DNA of 64,000 nt from Bryobacterales bacterium (GTDB lineage Bacteria > Acidobacteriota > Terriglobia > Bryobacterales > Bryobacteraceae). The stretch is from contig PLEX01000225.1 of the NCBI GenBank assembly GCA_003136575.1, forward strand, positions 116,268 through 180,267, in the 5' to 3' direction. The notes below the pieces were generated by a model that saw only the letters and a list, made by a program, of their open reading frames with translations, had not been told where the DNA came from and made no database searches. Of the stretch, positions 50,141-61,344 are shown piece after piece. The number at the start of each line of letters is the position of its first letter. The stretch's first letter is position 1. The position numbers and the translations under genes are program-made.

Positions 50141-52900
50141 TCAGTGAACGACAGGAACCATGCCGGGGGACCCGAACGCGAAATACAGATCGGTCTGTCC
50201 GATCGATCCCAGCACGTTGGTGCCGCTGAAGTTCAGCAGGAAGTAACCGGCCCGGTAGACGCCAATACGGACCAGTCCGCTGGAATCCCAATAGCCGGTG
50301 ACCGGAATGTCACCGGCCTGCCCGTAGGTGTAGAATTTCGTCATCGCGTGGGTCCCGCTATAGTCGATCAGCCAGGCGCCGTTCCGGAAGACTCCGACCT
50401 TGGCGGTACCGGTGCCGTTCCAGTCGCCCACTACAGGCAGATCGGTCGATAGTCCGTACCCGAATTCGGCGTCGGAGAGACCTGTTGGTACTCCCGACAG
50501 ATGCCCACTCAGGTCCAGAATGAAGACCCCCGCCCGGTAGAGCCCCAGCTTGATCGTCCCCGTGCCGGTCCAGTCGCCCACGATCGGAATGTCCCCGGCC
50601 TGTCCGAAAACCACCACTTTGTCGCCGGCATCCAGCACTCCATCGCCGTTCGCGTCAAGGATCCACAAGCCATTCCGAAATACACCGACCCGTTTCGCGC
50701 CCGTAAATGTCCAGTCTCCGGCCACCGGAATGTCGCCTGGCTGGCCGTAAGTGTAAACGGTAGCCGCGGGCGTGGATCCGTTATAGCCGGCGATGTGCCA
50801 TGTGTCGATGGTTACGGTAGGCGCCGAAGCGACCGAGAGCGTATAATCGGGCGCGAGCTTGGTGACAAACGACGACAGAGTCTCGGTCAGTGCGTTTCCG
50901 AGGCTGCCCGCGACGGGAAAATCCGGCGAGCCGGTCTGACCCGCCACGATAATCGAGCTCAGGGCGTCCACTGCGATCGCGTTACCCGAGTCGCTGCCGG
51001 AACCACCCAGATACGTCCCGAATGTTATCTGGTTAAACGAGGTGTTCAGAGTAGCGACGAATGCGTCCATACTGCCGGCTATTCCGCCTGCGGAGGCACC
51101 CTGCGAAGGCCTTTGCACCGGAAAATCGATGGACAGAGTGAAACCCGTCACATATAATCTGCCCTCGGAATCCTCCGCGATAGCATTAACGCCATCGTTG
51201 AGTGTGCCCCCCAGAAACGTGGACGCCATCAGTGCCCCGGACGAGCCATTGATTTTGGTCAGAAAGCCGTCCGTTTGCCCTCCGCCATAGGCTGTTTGGA
51301 TAGTTCCCGCCGTGGTGGGAAAGTTCGCCGAGCTGGTGATTCCGGCCGCAATAATATTCCTGCTCGGTCCGATAATCAGTCCGTTCACCTGCTCGGGATA
51401 TCCGGGCGACCCGCCCGACCCGCCGAGGTAACTACTGACGACAAGCGCCGTAGCCGTTGAGTTGAACTTCGTCACGAAGCCGTCCTGTCCGCCGCCCGAG
51501 CGGGGCTGAAATGGAGCCAGAACGGGAAAATTCGTGGAGTAGGTTCCGCCTCCGATAACGATCGGCCCCGTGGGATCTATCTTCACCACGGTGCTGTGAT
51601 CCGTGCTGTTGCCGCCAAAGTAAGTAAGAAACGAAAGAGACGCGCCGTTGGCCGTCAGCCTGGCCAGGAATACGTCCTGACCGCCTGCCAGCGTCCTCTG
51701 GAACACACCGGCCGTCACCGGCAGATTCTTCGATGTCGTATCGCCGACGACCACCGCCTCGCCGAGCGAATCGACCGCGATGGCGTTGCCGACGTCGACG
51801 CCCGAACCGCCCAGATAGGTACTGTACACCAGCCCGTTGCCGTTTGGGTTGAGTTTGGCGACAAAGGCGTTGCGCGCACTCTTCAGGTAAGACTGCACGC
51901 CGCCGACAAAGGGGAAGTTCACCGAGGAAGTCCACCCCGTCACGTACGTATTATTAGCGGCGTCCACGGCTACTCCGAACGCGCGGTCGTCGCCCGACCC
52001 GCCAAGATAAGTGCAGTAAACAAGTTGCCCGCCAACCGGGCTGAAGTTGGCGACAAACGCATCGACTCCGCCGCCCGAAAAGGATTGTGCGCCATTCGAT
52101 GCCGGCAAATCGATCGAATTGCCCCATCCGGCAGCGATGATGTTGAAGTTGGAGTTCACGGCGATGGCCGTAATATTGTCTTCCGCCGTTCCGCCGAAGT
52201 AACCGCTGATGAGGATTGTCGGATCGATGACCAACGGCTTTGAGTGATTGTAGTCGGCACGAAAGCTGATCAGGCCATCGGCAGTCCTGACAAATCCTCC
52301 CGGAACTTCGGTCCGGCCGGACGGAGCCTCCTGATATAGAAATGGCTTCTCCTCGCGAAACTCGCCCGTGGCGCTGCGCACACGAAGGCTACCGTCGGAT
52401 TCGACTGTCGCTTCGCCATCGAAACGCAGCCGTATCTCGCGGAGATCGGCTCCTGCGCCTACCGTGTATTCCACTTTGAGGAGCGATTTCTCCTCGCGGA
52501 AGGTCATCGCAACTCCAGTCCAAACGTCGGAATAGTTCACGGCTCGGAACATTGGCACACCGGTTTGCCAGTGCTCGGGATCTTTGCCCCGGAGATAATT
52601 GGCCGAAGCTCCGGTCGGATCGGTCAGTTTGATCGCCGGGTGCGGATGAGCCCCCGCAAACGCCACGTGGACTGTCGTCGCACCCCGCTGAAGCAGCACG
52701 CCATCGTCTTCAAACCACGCCTTGAAACGCGGGCCGGAGCCGATCGCCCGTACACTCGGGTCGGCCTGCCCGCGGTTTTCCACAAATGAAAATGGCATTT
52801 TCGGCGATGTTGCCGTGCTCATCGCAGCCTGAGCATCAAAACCGCCAGACAGGCCGTATGCAAACAAAACCGGGCTAATCAGCCGTCGACCAAGAGCCAT
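50141..52900 (-). CDS. secreted SBBP beta-propeller-repeat protein
   Basis: N-terminal FVENRGQADPSVRAIGSGPRFKAWFEDDGVLLQRG; repeated GNAIAVDSxGxxxVxGxTxSxxFP units; C-terminal GDIPVAGDWTFTGAKRVGVFRNG repeats. Confidence 0.9.
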   Translation of the reverse strand: MALGRRLISPVLFAYGLSGGFDAQAAMSTATSPKMPFSFVENRGQADPSVRAIGSGPRFKAWFEDDGVLLQRGATTVHVAFAGAHPHPAIKLTDPTGASANYLRGKDPEHWQTGVPMFRAVNYSDVWTGVAMTFREEKSLLKVEYTVGAGADLREIRLRFDGEATVESDGSLRVRSATGEFREEKPFLYQEAPSGRTEVPGGFVRTADGLISFRADYNHSKPLVIDPTILISGYFGGTAEDNITAIAVNSNFNIIAAGWGNSIDLPASNGAQSFSGGGVDAFVANFSPVGGQLVYCTYLGGSGDDRAFGVAVDAANNTYVTGWTSSVNFPFVGGVQSYLKSARNAFVAKLNPNGNGLVYSTYLGGSGVDVGNAIAVDSLGEAVVVGDTTSKNLPVTAGVFQRTLAGGQDVFLARLTANGASLSFLTYFGGNSTDHSTVVKIDPTGPIVIGGGTYSTNFPVLAPFQPRSGGGQDGFVTKFNSTATALVVSSYLGGSGGSPGYPEQVNGLIIGPSRNIIAAGITSSANFPTTAGTIQTAYGGGQTDGFLTKINGSSGALMASTFLGGTLNDGVNAIAEDSEGRLYVTGFTLSIDFPVQRPSQGASAGGIAGSMDAFVATLNTSFNQITFGTYLGGSGSDSGNAIAVDALSSIIVAGQTGSPDFPVAGSLGNALTETLSSFVTKLAPDYTLSVASAPTVTIDTWHIAGYNGSTPAATVYTYGQPGDIPVAGDWTFTGAKRVGVFRNGLWILDANGDGVLDAGDKVVVFGQAGDIPIVGDWTGTGTIKLGLYRAGVFILDLSGHLSGVPTGLSDAEFGYGLSTDLPVVGDWNGTGTAKVGVFRNGAWLIDYSGTHAMTKFYTYGQAGDIPVTGYWDSSGLVRIGVYRAGYFLLNFSGTNVLGSIGQTDLYFAFGSPGMVPVVH

Positions 52901-52983
52901 CGGGTTCCTCTTCTGGAACTGGATCGGCACTTTAGTGGGTTTGCTTTATGACGAACGAGAGTGCACCGGCAGATTACCCGGGC

Positions 52984-53955
52984 CTACGCATAAAAATTGC
53001 GGTTCCATGCGTGCTTCCGAAGCGCAGCGAGCGACTCGGCGGGTAGCGGCCCCTTACTCGAAGCCGTTACATTCCCCGTCACGCTCGAAATCGACCGCAT
53101 TCCCGGAATTACCGTCGAAACCGCGGGCGCCGATAGGCAGAAGCGCATTGCGATGCCCGGCAGTTCGCTCACATCGGCAAGCCCCAGATCGCTCACGATC
53201 GCGCCAACCCGTTCCGCCACCTGCTTCTTGCGGTCGCCCTTGAAATAGCCATTGCGGAAATCGCCTTCCGGGAAGACCGTGTTTTCGTTGATCCGCCCGG
53301 TGAGCGAGCCCTCGTCGAACGGCACGCGGGCGATGACGCCAATGTTGTGTTTAATGCACGCCGGAAACAGATTGGTCTCCGGCGTCTGATCGAACACGTT
53401 GTAGATGACCTGGACGCTGTCGATGAGTCCGGTCTCGATGATTTCGAGCGCCGTATTCGGCTGGTGGTCGTTAATGGAAATGCCCACCGCCCGCACCTTG
53501 CCCGAAGACTTCAATTCTTCAAACGCCCTGCGCCACTCGTCGCCCTTCACCCAGTCTGGATTCCAGACGTGCAACTGCTGGAGATCCACGCACTCGAGAT
53601 TGAGATTACGCAGACTCTCTTCGGTCGACTTCATGATGTAGTCGTAAGGGAATACGTCTTCGATCCCGATACCCGGCCTTGCGGGCCACAGCCGATTCTT
53701 GGGCGGCACTTTCGTCGCCACGCGGACGCGTCCACCGGTCTCGCGCACGACGCGGCCGACCAGCCGTTCGCTCACTCCGTCGCCATAAGCCAGCGCGGTA
53801 TCGATGAAGTCGATGCCCTGTTCGATAGCCGCATGCAGCGCGCGGAGGGAATCGTTCTCCGATGCGCCGATCCACTGCGCGCCGCTGATGCCCCACGCGC
53901 CGTATCCGATTTCACTGACGTCGAAGCCAGTCCTGCCAAGCTTTCTGTGTTTCAT
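52984..53955 (-). CDS. aldo/keto reductase
   Basis: MKHRKLGRTGFDVSEIGYGAWGISG; IDTALAYGDGVSERLVGR; VIPGMRSISSVTGN. Confidence 0.92.
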   Translation of the reverse strand: MKHRKLGRTGFDVSEIGYGAWGISGAQWIGASENDSLRALHAAIEQGIDFIDTALAYGDGVSERLVGRVVRETGGRVRVATKVPPKNRLWPARPGIGIEDVFPYDYIMKSTEESLRNLNLECVDLQQLHVWNPDWVKGDEWRRAFEELKSSGKVRAVGISINDHQPNTALEIIETGLIDSVQVIYNVFDQTPETNLFPACIKHNIGVIARVPFDEGSLTGRINENTVFPEGDFRNGYFKGDRKKQVAERVGAIVSDLGLADVSELPGIAMRFCLSAPAVSTVIPGMRSISSVTGNVTASSKGPLPAESLAALRKHAWNRNFYA

Positions 53956-54014
53956 GGAACTCTCATTATAGATGCGGGGCTTCCCGTGCATCCGGGAATA
54001 GAATGGAGTCAGCG

Positions 54015-54797
54015 ATGCTTAAATGTGTCATTCTCGGAGCGCTGTTGGTTGTTGCGGCGTTCGCGCAGCCGCTCGCGGCGGCAAACCTGAAACTGTATAC
54101 GACCGATGGCGAATTTCAAGTGGTTCGCGAGTACCACGTGGAGGGCGATCGCGTGAAGTTTTACAGCATCGATCGCAGCGATTGGGAGGAGGTTCCCGTC
54201 TCGATCGTCGATCTGAAGCGGACCGAAGCGGAGTTGTCGGCAAAGCAGGAAGTGCTGGCGAGCCAGACGAAGGCGGTTGACGAAGAGGTCGCCGCCGCCC
54301 GCGCGGAAAAGGCCGAAATCGCGAAGATTCCGCAGAACTCAGGCGTTTACCGTATCGAGAATGGTGAACTGCGCACGTTTCCGGTGGCGGACATTACCGT
54401 TCACACCGCGAAAGGGCGCAGCATTCTTCAGGTGCTCACGCCGATTCCGATTCTGGAAGGCAAAGCGACGGTTGAAATCGCCGGTGAGTATTCGCAGAAC
54501 GTCGTGCACGATAACCGGCCGGAATTTTACTTTCAGCTCGACAATCAGGAGAGCTTCGGCATTATAAAGCTTTCGACGCAGAAAGGACTTCGCATCGCCG
54601 AGCACATCGCGATCATTCCGATCTCGAAGGAGACGGAGGAGACGCGGGAACCGGTCAAGATTTTCACGAAGCAATTGCCCGGCGATAACTTCTTTAAGAT
54701 CTGGCCCGAGGAGCCGCTGGCCGCGGGAGAGTACGGCGTTATCGAATACGTGGAAGGCAAGATCGACATGCGGATCTGGGATTTTCGCATCGAGTAA
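54015..54797 (+). CDS. secreted hypothetical protein with coiled-coil segment
   Basis: Signal peptide MLKCVILGALLVVAAFAQPLAAA; 260 aa, no recognisable domain. Confidence 0.75.
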   Translation: MLKCVILGALLVVAAFAQPLAAANLKLYTTDGEFQVVREYHVEGDRVKFYSIDRSDWEEVPVSIVDLKRTEAELSAKQEVLASQTKAVDEEVAAARAEKAEIAKIPQNSGVYRIENGELRTFPVADITVHTAKGRSILQVLTPIPILEGKATVEIAGEYSQNVVHDNRPEFYFQLDNQESFGIIKLSTQKGLRIAEHIAIIPISKETEETREPVKIFTKQLPGDNFFKIWPEEPLAAGEYGVIEYVEGKIDMRIWDFRIE

Positions 54798-55296
54798 ATC
54801 TATGCGATATCGGGTTCCCGCGACTTGCACCGTGGGGGATGTGGAGCACTTCAACTACCGTTTTTCCAGCATTCGGTATATCGCGCGATGAATGTGAGTC
54901 TTGCCCTAAAGCAGATGCCCGAGCTTGGCATCTTCGAGTGTCGGAGGACATCGGTTTGGTTGAATCTCCCGACTGAGGATCGATCTTAGCGAGGTATGCC
55001 ATGCTCGGCTTCGAAGTCCGCGAAAAATTACCTCGCCGGTCGCACTCTGCCGCTCCTCACGTTCCAAGGCCCTGCCGGATACCCTCCTGCGCACTGGCGC
55101 TCGCCGGCGATATCGAGTAGCCTCTGATACGCGTTTGCGTCCTGCACGACCGCCTCTGCTCACCCCTCCCCTTAACGGTAAGCACGGCGGGGCGCCTCGT
55201 CTCCCTCAGCTGTTGATGAAATCGCCGGATCGACGGCGGAAATACCTTATAAGGTGCTACCAGAGTAGCGCGTCTTATTGCGATCGCGTCGGGGAC

Positions 55297-55995
55297 TCAC
55301 TGACTTGCTGTGTCGACATGGACGAATCGCGTAGCAGTCACATCGTTGACGGACGCCCGAGCCGGCACTTCACTGACTCCCTTCAGTTTTTTCGGGTCCA
55401 TTTGAAACTCAGCGATGCCATCGCTGCGGCTCTCCGACATTATCTCCTCAACCGAATTCTTATTAGGATAAAGCGTTATACTGACCTTCGCACCCGCCAC
55501 GGCCCTTCCATGCGCATCCGTCACGCGCATCCTGAGTATTCGTTTGCCGGCGGACCCTCGCTCCTGTTTCGACTCCGGTAGGACCGATATCTCCATGTCC
55601 CCGGAGACATCGGTCGGGGAAAAGCCGAGGTTCATCTGGCTGACCAACCCGTTCGTGACCGAGCCGTCTTTTTCGACCATGATTGCTATGCTGACAGGGC
55701 CGTCGCCGCCAACGGGGCGTGCCGATGGGGCGATAGCGGTCCCGGACTCGTCTGTCACAGCCTGAGCTGTAAAAGCATTGCCGAATTCGACGGAAGGACC
55801 CGTCGCGGGAGCGGTGAAGATTACAACCGCGCCGGAAACCGGCTTGCCTGCGTCGTCGGTGACGCGCACTACCGGGGACTGAGTCCGAACGCCAACGCGG
55901 TTGTTGAAGCCGGATCCGGCCGTCGTTTCGATGTGTATGCCCGCTGCCGAGGCCGGGCCAGCGAGGCACAACGCAATAGCAAACGTGGCGCGCAT
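55297..55995 (-). CDS. small secreted Ig-like (Big_1/invasin-like) protein
   Basis: MRATFAIALCLAGPASAAG; TQSPVVRVTDDAGKPVSGAVVIFTAPATGPSVEFG...AVTDESGTAIAPSARPVGGDGPVSIAI. Confidence 0.75.
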   Translation of the reverse strand: MRATFAIALCLAGPASAAGIHIETTAGSGFNNRVGVRTQSPVVRVTDDAGKPVSGAVVIFTAPATGPSVEFGNAFTAQAVTDESGTAIAPSARPVGGDGPVSIAIMVEKDGSVTNGLVSQMNLGFSPTDVSGDMEISVLPESKQERGSAGKRILRMRVTDAHGRAVAGAKVSITLYPNKNSVEEIMSESRSDGIAEFQMDPKKLKGVSEVPARASVNDVTATRFVHVDTASQ

Positions 55996-55999
55996 TTGA

Positions 56000-57544
56000 T
56001 CACCGGGGAGGCGCCTGTCCTGGCACCGCTGCCGGGGGGGCGGGGGCCGCCGGATCGGAGGCAGGCGTACCCGGATCGAGTCGATTCGTATCGAGCCTGG
56101 AGGGACGCGCCGGCTTGGCCACGGCGGGGCCGGAGGTAGTGTCGGGTCCGTCGCTGGCCGGTGCCGGCGCGTCGTTCGAATTCTGAGCGGGTGCGCCGGC
56201 CCCATCCGGCATGGCAACACGCCGATCGCCCACTCGCCGGGAGTACACATCGAAAAGGTTTTCCGAACTGGTGAAAATATCGACCTTCGGACGGGTCAGT
56301 TCGTCGTCGGTAGCCTGGTAAAAATTCAGGTCGTCGCCGAGGAGCGCAGGCGGGGGACCGGTGATGAGAAGGGTCTCGGGGGAGCGCAAATCTCCCACTA
56401 TCGATTTAATACGCTCGGCCACATCGAAAACGGGCGCGGCTTCGCTGGAACTCTCAGCCTCGGCAGCCAATTTGGCGTCCGGGGAGATAGCGCCCAGCTC
56501 TTTGAGCATCAGGCCCGCTTTCAGGCTGTATTCGGGACTCTTTAATTTACGGATGTCGGTCAGGACTCCGACCGCGAGCGCTACCCGGTCGGCCATGAGG
56601 AACGAAACCGCGGCCAGCATCCCGGAGTCGATCCGGCCCGGACTGGACTGCCACGCGTCGGCGTAGGCCCGGCCCGCCACTTCGTACAACTTCTTCTCGT
56701 AAGCCGCATCGGCCTGCTGACGCGCCTTCACGTATTGTGCCTCGTTTTTCGCCAGATCCGCCGCGTTGATCAACCTGGTCCGCCATTCCGCCGGAGCGAG
56801 CCGGGCGGCCGCCTCCAGCGCCTTGCCACTTTCGTCGTAATGCGTAAGCGAGGCATGCAAAATCCCCAGTGCGGCCTGGCCCTCCCAGCGTGTGGGGTCC
56901 GACTTTGCCAGTTTGGCTGCGGCATCAAGTGCCACCGCGGGATCGCCGAACTTTCCAATCAGATCTACGAGGGCGATGTCGAATTTACGGGCGCGCTGGC
57001 CTTCCGGCGTCGATTCGAGACGAACGATCGCTTCGATGCGAGGCAGTTCTTTTGCCACCGCCGCCGCGATATCGGGAGACGGATCGATTCGCACGGCCTC
57101 TTTATAGAGGCTTAAGGCCTCTTTCCACCGTTCGGGAACGCTTCTTACGCACATCACGGCCAGGTTGAAGAGCGCTCGCCCGTACGTCGGGTCGCGCTGA
57201 ATTGAAAGCAGATAGAAATGGATGGCGCGGTCGCGGCTTTGGGCCTTCACATTGGCCATCGACTCGTTGCCGCTTCTTAGAGCCCCAACCGCTGCCTCAC
57301 GGTATGTTTTGTAAATTCCGCTGCAAACGGGATCGTTACAGGCATTGGAGACCTGAGGGGCGGCCGATCCCGGAGCAACCGTACCGGGCGGAGTTGCACC
57401 CGGAACGCCATTGGCTGCGTGGCGGGCGGACGGCAGCCTCAGCGTGTCCCCGGGCGTCTGTCCGTTCGCTTGTGGCGACAACGCGATGCACAGGATGACA
57501 CCGCAGATCGGAATTCCGTTCAACAGGCCCATGTGTGTCCTCAT
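56000..57544 (-). CDS. secreted TPR-type protein
   Basis: RDPTYGRALFNLAVMCVRSVPERWKEALSLYKEAVRIDPSPDIAAAVAKEL; N-terminal signal; 1 nt from preceding gene's stop. Confidence 0.8.
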   Translation of the reverse strand: MRTHMGLLNGIPICGVILCIALSPQANGQTPGDTLRLPSARHAANGVPGATPPGTVAPGSAAPQVSNACNDPVCSGIYKTYREAAVGALRSGNESMANVKAQSRDRAIHFYLLSIQRDPTYGRALFNLAVMCVRSVPERWKEALSLYKEAVRIDPSPDIAAAVAKELPRIEAIVRLESTPEGQRARKFDIALVDLIGKFGDPAVALDAAAKLAKSDPTRWEGQAALGILHASLTHYDESGKALEAAARLAPAEWRTRLINAADLAKNEAQYVKARQQADAAYEKKLYEVAGRAYADAWQSSPGRIDSGMLAAVSFLMADRVALAVGVLTDIRKLKSPEYSLKAGLMLKELGAISPDAKLAAEAESSSEAAPVFDVAERIKSIVGDLRSPETLLITGPPPALLGDDLNFYQATDDELTRPKVDIFTSSENLFDVYSRRVGDRRVAMPDGAGAPAQNSNDAPAPASDGPDTTSGPAVAKPARPSRLDTNRLDPGTPASDPAAPAPPAAVPGQAPPR

Positions 57545-57545
57545 T

Positions 57546-59981
57546 CTAGTTACCAAAAACTACCTGCCGGCTTCTTCCGTCGATCGAGGAATCGTCGTCG
57601 CAATGCGCCTCGACGAGGCGACCGCCATTATACCTGTACTCAATCTTAGATGTTTTCCCGTTGTAACTGATCACTTCCCCGATCAGCTGGGCACCGTTGT
57701 ATTTCATCTCACGACGGTAGCCACCGCCCTTTTCCGCAATAGACACGAGTTTATTGCCATCCCACTGAAATTCGAGGGCTTTCAGACCGCTCTTGACGGG
57801 AGTGGCGGACTTGACGCGACCGTCGGCATCGTACTCCGCGATGAATGCGAAGACGCCGTTCCACACAAACGGATTGAAATAGGGATTTCCCGCCACAATG
57901 GTGGCGACGCGTTTCTTAGCCAAAACTTCAATGAGATAGGGATTGACGTTCGGGTCCGTGAACAGCGTGACGTATGTACCTTTGCCCTGACCGGCCGCTC
58001 CCTGCGGTGTCACTTTGGGCGGTCCAGGGTCGCTCTTGTCGTCAAATAACTCGGTTGAAACGCGACGAACGCCGTGTCCCGACGGGTAGTAATCGAAATA
58101 GACATTGACGGGCGGAGCACCTATGGGTTCCTGTAAGGTCGTATGAACCGCGTTCAGAACGTTTCCCCTCCATTCAAATACCGTCTGTAGCTTCCTTGAA
58201 CCCTTCACTTCGGTCGGATGAACATTGATGGCGAGGCTGGCGGGGTCGTACATCAGGCCCGGCGGGTTGCCGCGTCCGCTATACCAGTTCGGCGCGCCCA
58301 CGGGTTCGGCCAGCGGCGACAACAGGATAAGATCGTTCCGGACTTCAGTCACATGGTTTGAACTCCCCAGCTGAGTCGGAGGGATAGAAAGATAGGCTCC
58401 CCAGTGTGCGCGCGCTTCCTTTTCATTACGCGTCACAGCGGCATCGAGGCCCGCATGATAGAGCAACTCCGGATCGGAATCGTTAATCTGAAGGCCGGCG
58501 CGAGCCTGGACCAGCGCGGCGGGGTAGTCGCCGTCGGCTTCGGCCTTGAGGTTGGCCTTACGCGCCGCGTCGCTGCCTGACCTGATATCGTACGATATAT
58601 TTTCCCTCAGGGAAGCGGCCGCTTCGAGCGCAGCCGAGTCGTCTTTCACCAGGACCTCATAGTCGTCGAGCTTGCTGATGGCCTGCTTCAGATGCTTTTG
58701 TGCCTGCAGCAGGTGGATTCGGCTGAGGAGGATTTTCGGATCCCTGGCATAAACGGCTTCCGCCGCTTTAAGGTCGTCTTCGGCGGCATCGAAATTGATC
58801 GCCGCGATATCGCGCTCGGCGCGGGTAATGTAGGGCACTATCCGGAGTTTTTGCGCCGATGTTTCAGTCGCAGCAGGAGTTCCGCCGGTATGATCGTCCA
58901 GGCACCCGATGCGAATCTCGCTGTACAGAGCTTCCAGAGTCCCGCTGGAGGGATTCCGCAGCATAGCCAGTTTGATTTCGTCTCGCGCGGTGGCGCATCT
59001 TTTCGGCGTGGCGTCGAGCGCGTCGCGCGCCTGCTTCGTGTGCTCAGCCTCGCTCTCCCTCGCCGAGCGATTGTATAGCTCGCGGAGGTCGTTAAAGGCG
59101 TCGTCATAATCTTTCAGATCGTCGTACTTGTCTATAAGCGCGTCCCATTCCGTCGCGACGCCCAAAGCCCGCACAATCGCCGTGCGCTGATTCAGCCAGT
59201 CGAGCTTTTCGCGAAGGGAGCTTCCCAGTCTTGTCAACTCCGCGTCCGCCGGAAACGCCTTCTCCGCGACCGGAACGTAGCGCAGACCTTCGGTCAATGC
59301 GGCGTACCGCCCCGTCCCGGCACTGGAAAAAAGCTTCAGTGCCCTGTTCATGGGGTCGGAAAGTATTGCCTTGATTTTTGCCTGCGAAGGACCCGTGGCG
59401 ACCGCCGCGATTCCCGTCAGTAGCGACATTCGCTCGTCGAATGAGGCCGCCGGCGAAGGTTCTCCAACCCCCCGGAAGTTTTCCTCGTCCGAAAGATACG
59501 TTACCGCGGCATCGATCGGAGTCGCGGGGCCGGAGAGTATTGCGAAAATGTCGGACGTGCGCATCGCCTGATCCTTCGAGCCGCGATCCGCCTGAATCAC
59601 CACCTGCGCCGCGGACCAGATCGCCTGGGCGGAACTGGAACCTTTAAAATTCGCGCCATCGGGGAAAATGGGTGTCCACGTCGCTCCATTGCGCGTTACA
59701 AGATAGCCTCCGCGGTGGAGTCGCAACGCCCCTCCAAGGGCTTCCTGCGGAAGCTTTTTGTATGCATCCTGAGTCAATTCCAGAGAACCGCCGGACGCGC
59801 CGCGCCGCAGTTTCGTCTTTCCATTGATAGTGAGCTTTTCCGCCCCCTGAAACTGCCAGCCCGCGTCGTTGTGCAGTATCAGCACAAATTGGCTGGCTCC
59901 AGCCAAGCCGGCCGAGGCGAACCCGAGGCTACAGACGGCCAGTACGTTGAGTCCTGTTTTTTTCAAACGCCGTTTAATCAT
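57546..59981 (-). CDS. large secreted TPR/alpha-solenoid protein
   Basis: 811 aa; signal-like MIKRRLKKTGLNVLAVCSLGFASAGLAGA; TPR-like FDAAEDDLKAAEAVYARDPKILLSRIHLLQAQKHLKQAISKLDDYEVLV. Confidence 0.8.
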   Translation of the reverse strand: MIKRRLKKTGLNVLAVCSLGFASAGLAGASQFVLILHNDAGWQFQGAEKLTINGKTKLRRGASGGSLELTQDAYKKLPQEALGGALRLHRGGYLVTRNGATWTPIFPDGANFKGSSSAQAIWSAAQVVIQADRGSKDQAMRTSDIFAILSGPATPIDAAVTYLSDEENFRGVGEPSPAASFDERMSLLTGIAAVATGPSQAKIKAILSDPMNRALKLFSSAGTGRYAALTEGLRYVPVAEKAFPADAELTRLGSSLREKLDWLNQRTAIVRALGVATEWDALIDKYDDLKDYDDAFNDLRELYNRSARESEAEHTKQARDALDATPKRCATARDEIKLAMLRNPSSGTLEALYSEIRIGCLDDHTGGTPAATETSAQKLRIVPYITRAERDIAAINFDAAEDDLKAAEAVYARDPKILLSRIHLLQAQKHLKQAISKLDDYEVLVKDDSAALEAAASLRENISYDIRSGSDAARKANLKAEADGDYPAALVQARAGLQINDSDPELLYHAGLDAAVTRNEKEARAHWGAYLSIPPTQLGSSNHVTEVRNDLILLSPLAEPVGAPNWYSGRGNPPGLMYDPASLAINVHPTEVKGSRKLQTVFEWRGNVLNAVHTTLQEPIGAPPVNVYFDYYPSGHGVRRVSTELFDDKSDPGPPKVTPQGAAGQGKGTYVTLFTDPNVNPYLIEVLAKKRVATIVAGNPYFNPFVWNGVFAFIAEYDADGRVKSATPVKSGLKALEFQWDGNKLVSIAEKGGGYRREMKYNGAQLIGEVISYNGKTSKIEYRYNGGRLVEAHCDDDSSIDGRSRQVVFGN

Positions 59982-60088
59982 TCGGGGTCACACCTGTAAA
60001 TCGAATACCTCAAATTATGGCTCAGCAGGGAGAATTTGGCAAGGGGACCCGGGCGTCGCAGGGCTGAATACGCGTTGACGGCGATTCG

Positions 60089-61162
60089 TCACCGGAAAAA
60101 AACATACAATGCGATGCCGATGATCAGAGCGCTGGCCCCCATGAGAATCCACGGCAGCCACAACGTCACCTCGGCGGTGGTGAATGTGCGCCGGCCCAAC
60201 CGGAAAAGCGGGGCAGCCGCGGTCGTGGGGTCCGAAGGGCTGAATAGGTCCTGCGAATCCGGAAAGTCGGGCATTACCACCCGCTTGGGCGGAGGCTCCG
60301 TGGAAAAGGAATTGAGTGCGGCCGCGAATTCCTGGCAGCTCCCATAGCGCAGATCCTTGGTTTTTTCCAGTGCTTTGGCGACGATTCGGTCCAAAGCTAC
60401 CGGCACCATCGGGTTCAGGTTGCTCGGCGGAGTCGCAACGCTGAATTTGTGCTTGTGCTTAATCAGATAGTCGGGATCTTCGGTCTCGCCCGGTTCAACC
60501 CGAAACGGCAGGACGCCGGTCAACATTTCGTACAACACGACCCCGAAACTATAAATGTCGCTTCGAAGATCGACCGACCGATTATCGCGAATCTGTTCGG
60601 GGCTCATGTAGGGAACGCTGCCTCCCATCATTCCGTATCGCGTCATCTTACGAACAGTTACGTCCATCACCAGTCCGAAATCGCTCAGCAGCGCTTTACC
60701 TGTTTCCCTTTCGAGCAGAATATTATTCGATTTGACGTCCCGGTGCACGAGTCCCCGCTGATGAGCGAAATCGAGCGCGGACAGAATGTCGCGGCATATG
60801 CCACGGATGCGGGCGAGATCGAGGGGGCGGCCCTTTTCGAGTGAATTCGGATCGGAGTAGATCTCCGATTCAAGGTTGTTGCCTTCGACGAAATAGAACA
60901 CAATGGCCGGCAGCCCGCCAACATCGAATATTTCCTCCACCGCCACGATGTTTGGATGCACCAGATTCGTCGATGCTTCCTGCCGGACAAAATCCTGGAA
61001 GTACGCCTGGTTCTCCAGCTGGCGGTGGGCAAACTTGATGGCGACGGCTCTGCCGTCGGCCTTCTGCCCTTTCCAAACTTCGCCCATGCCGCCGGCTCCG
61101 AGCCGCCTTTCGAGCGTGTATCGCCCGATCTTGTCCCCCGGTTGAAAGCGTTGTTCCGCCAT
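60089..61162 (-). CDS. Hanks-type Ser/Thr protein kinase with C-terminal TM segment
   Basis: GRYTLERRLGAGGMGEVWKG, AIKFAHR, LVHRDVKSNNILL, SDFGLV, MSPEQI; C-terminal VTLWLPWILMGASALIIGIALYVFF. Confidence 0.95.
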   Translation of the reverse strand: MAEQRFQPGDKIGRYTLERRLGAGGMGEVWKGQKADGRAVAIKFAHRQLENQAYFQDFVRQEASTNLVHPNIVAVEEIFDVGGLPAIVFYFVEGNNLESEIYSDPNSLEKGRPLDLARIRGICRDILSALDFAHQRGLVHRDVKSNNILLERETGKALLSDFGLVMDVTVRKMTRYGMMGGSVPYMSPEQIRDNRSVDLRSDIYSFGVVLYEMLTGVLPFRVEPGETEDPDYLIKHKHKFSVATPPSNLNPMVPVALDRIVAKALEKTKDLRYGSCQEFAAALNSFSTEPPPKRVVMPDFPDSQDLFSPSDPTTAAAPLFRLGRRTFTTAEVTLWLPWILMGASALIIGIALYVFFR

Positions 61163-61344
61163 AACAATCTGAATCTTCGGTCGTGCGGGAAAGGCCGTTT
61201 CGTATGTCGAGCATACACTACCGGCAGCCGAAGACGCAAAAACGCACCTCGCACTTGCATTTCCTGTCGGGCACGCGCTTATAATTGAAACTCAGAAGAA
61301 TTGTTCAAATCGGACCGTCGCCGCCTGCGGCACGGACGCTGGTT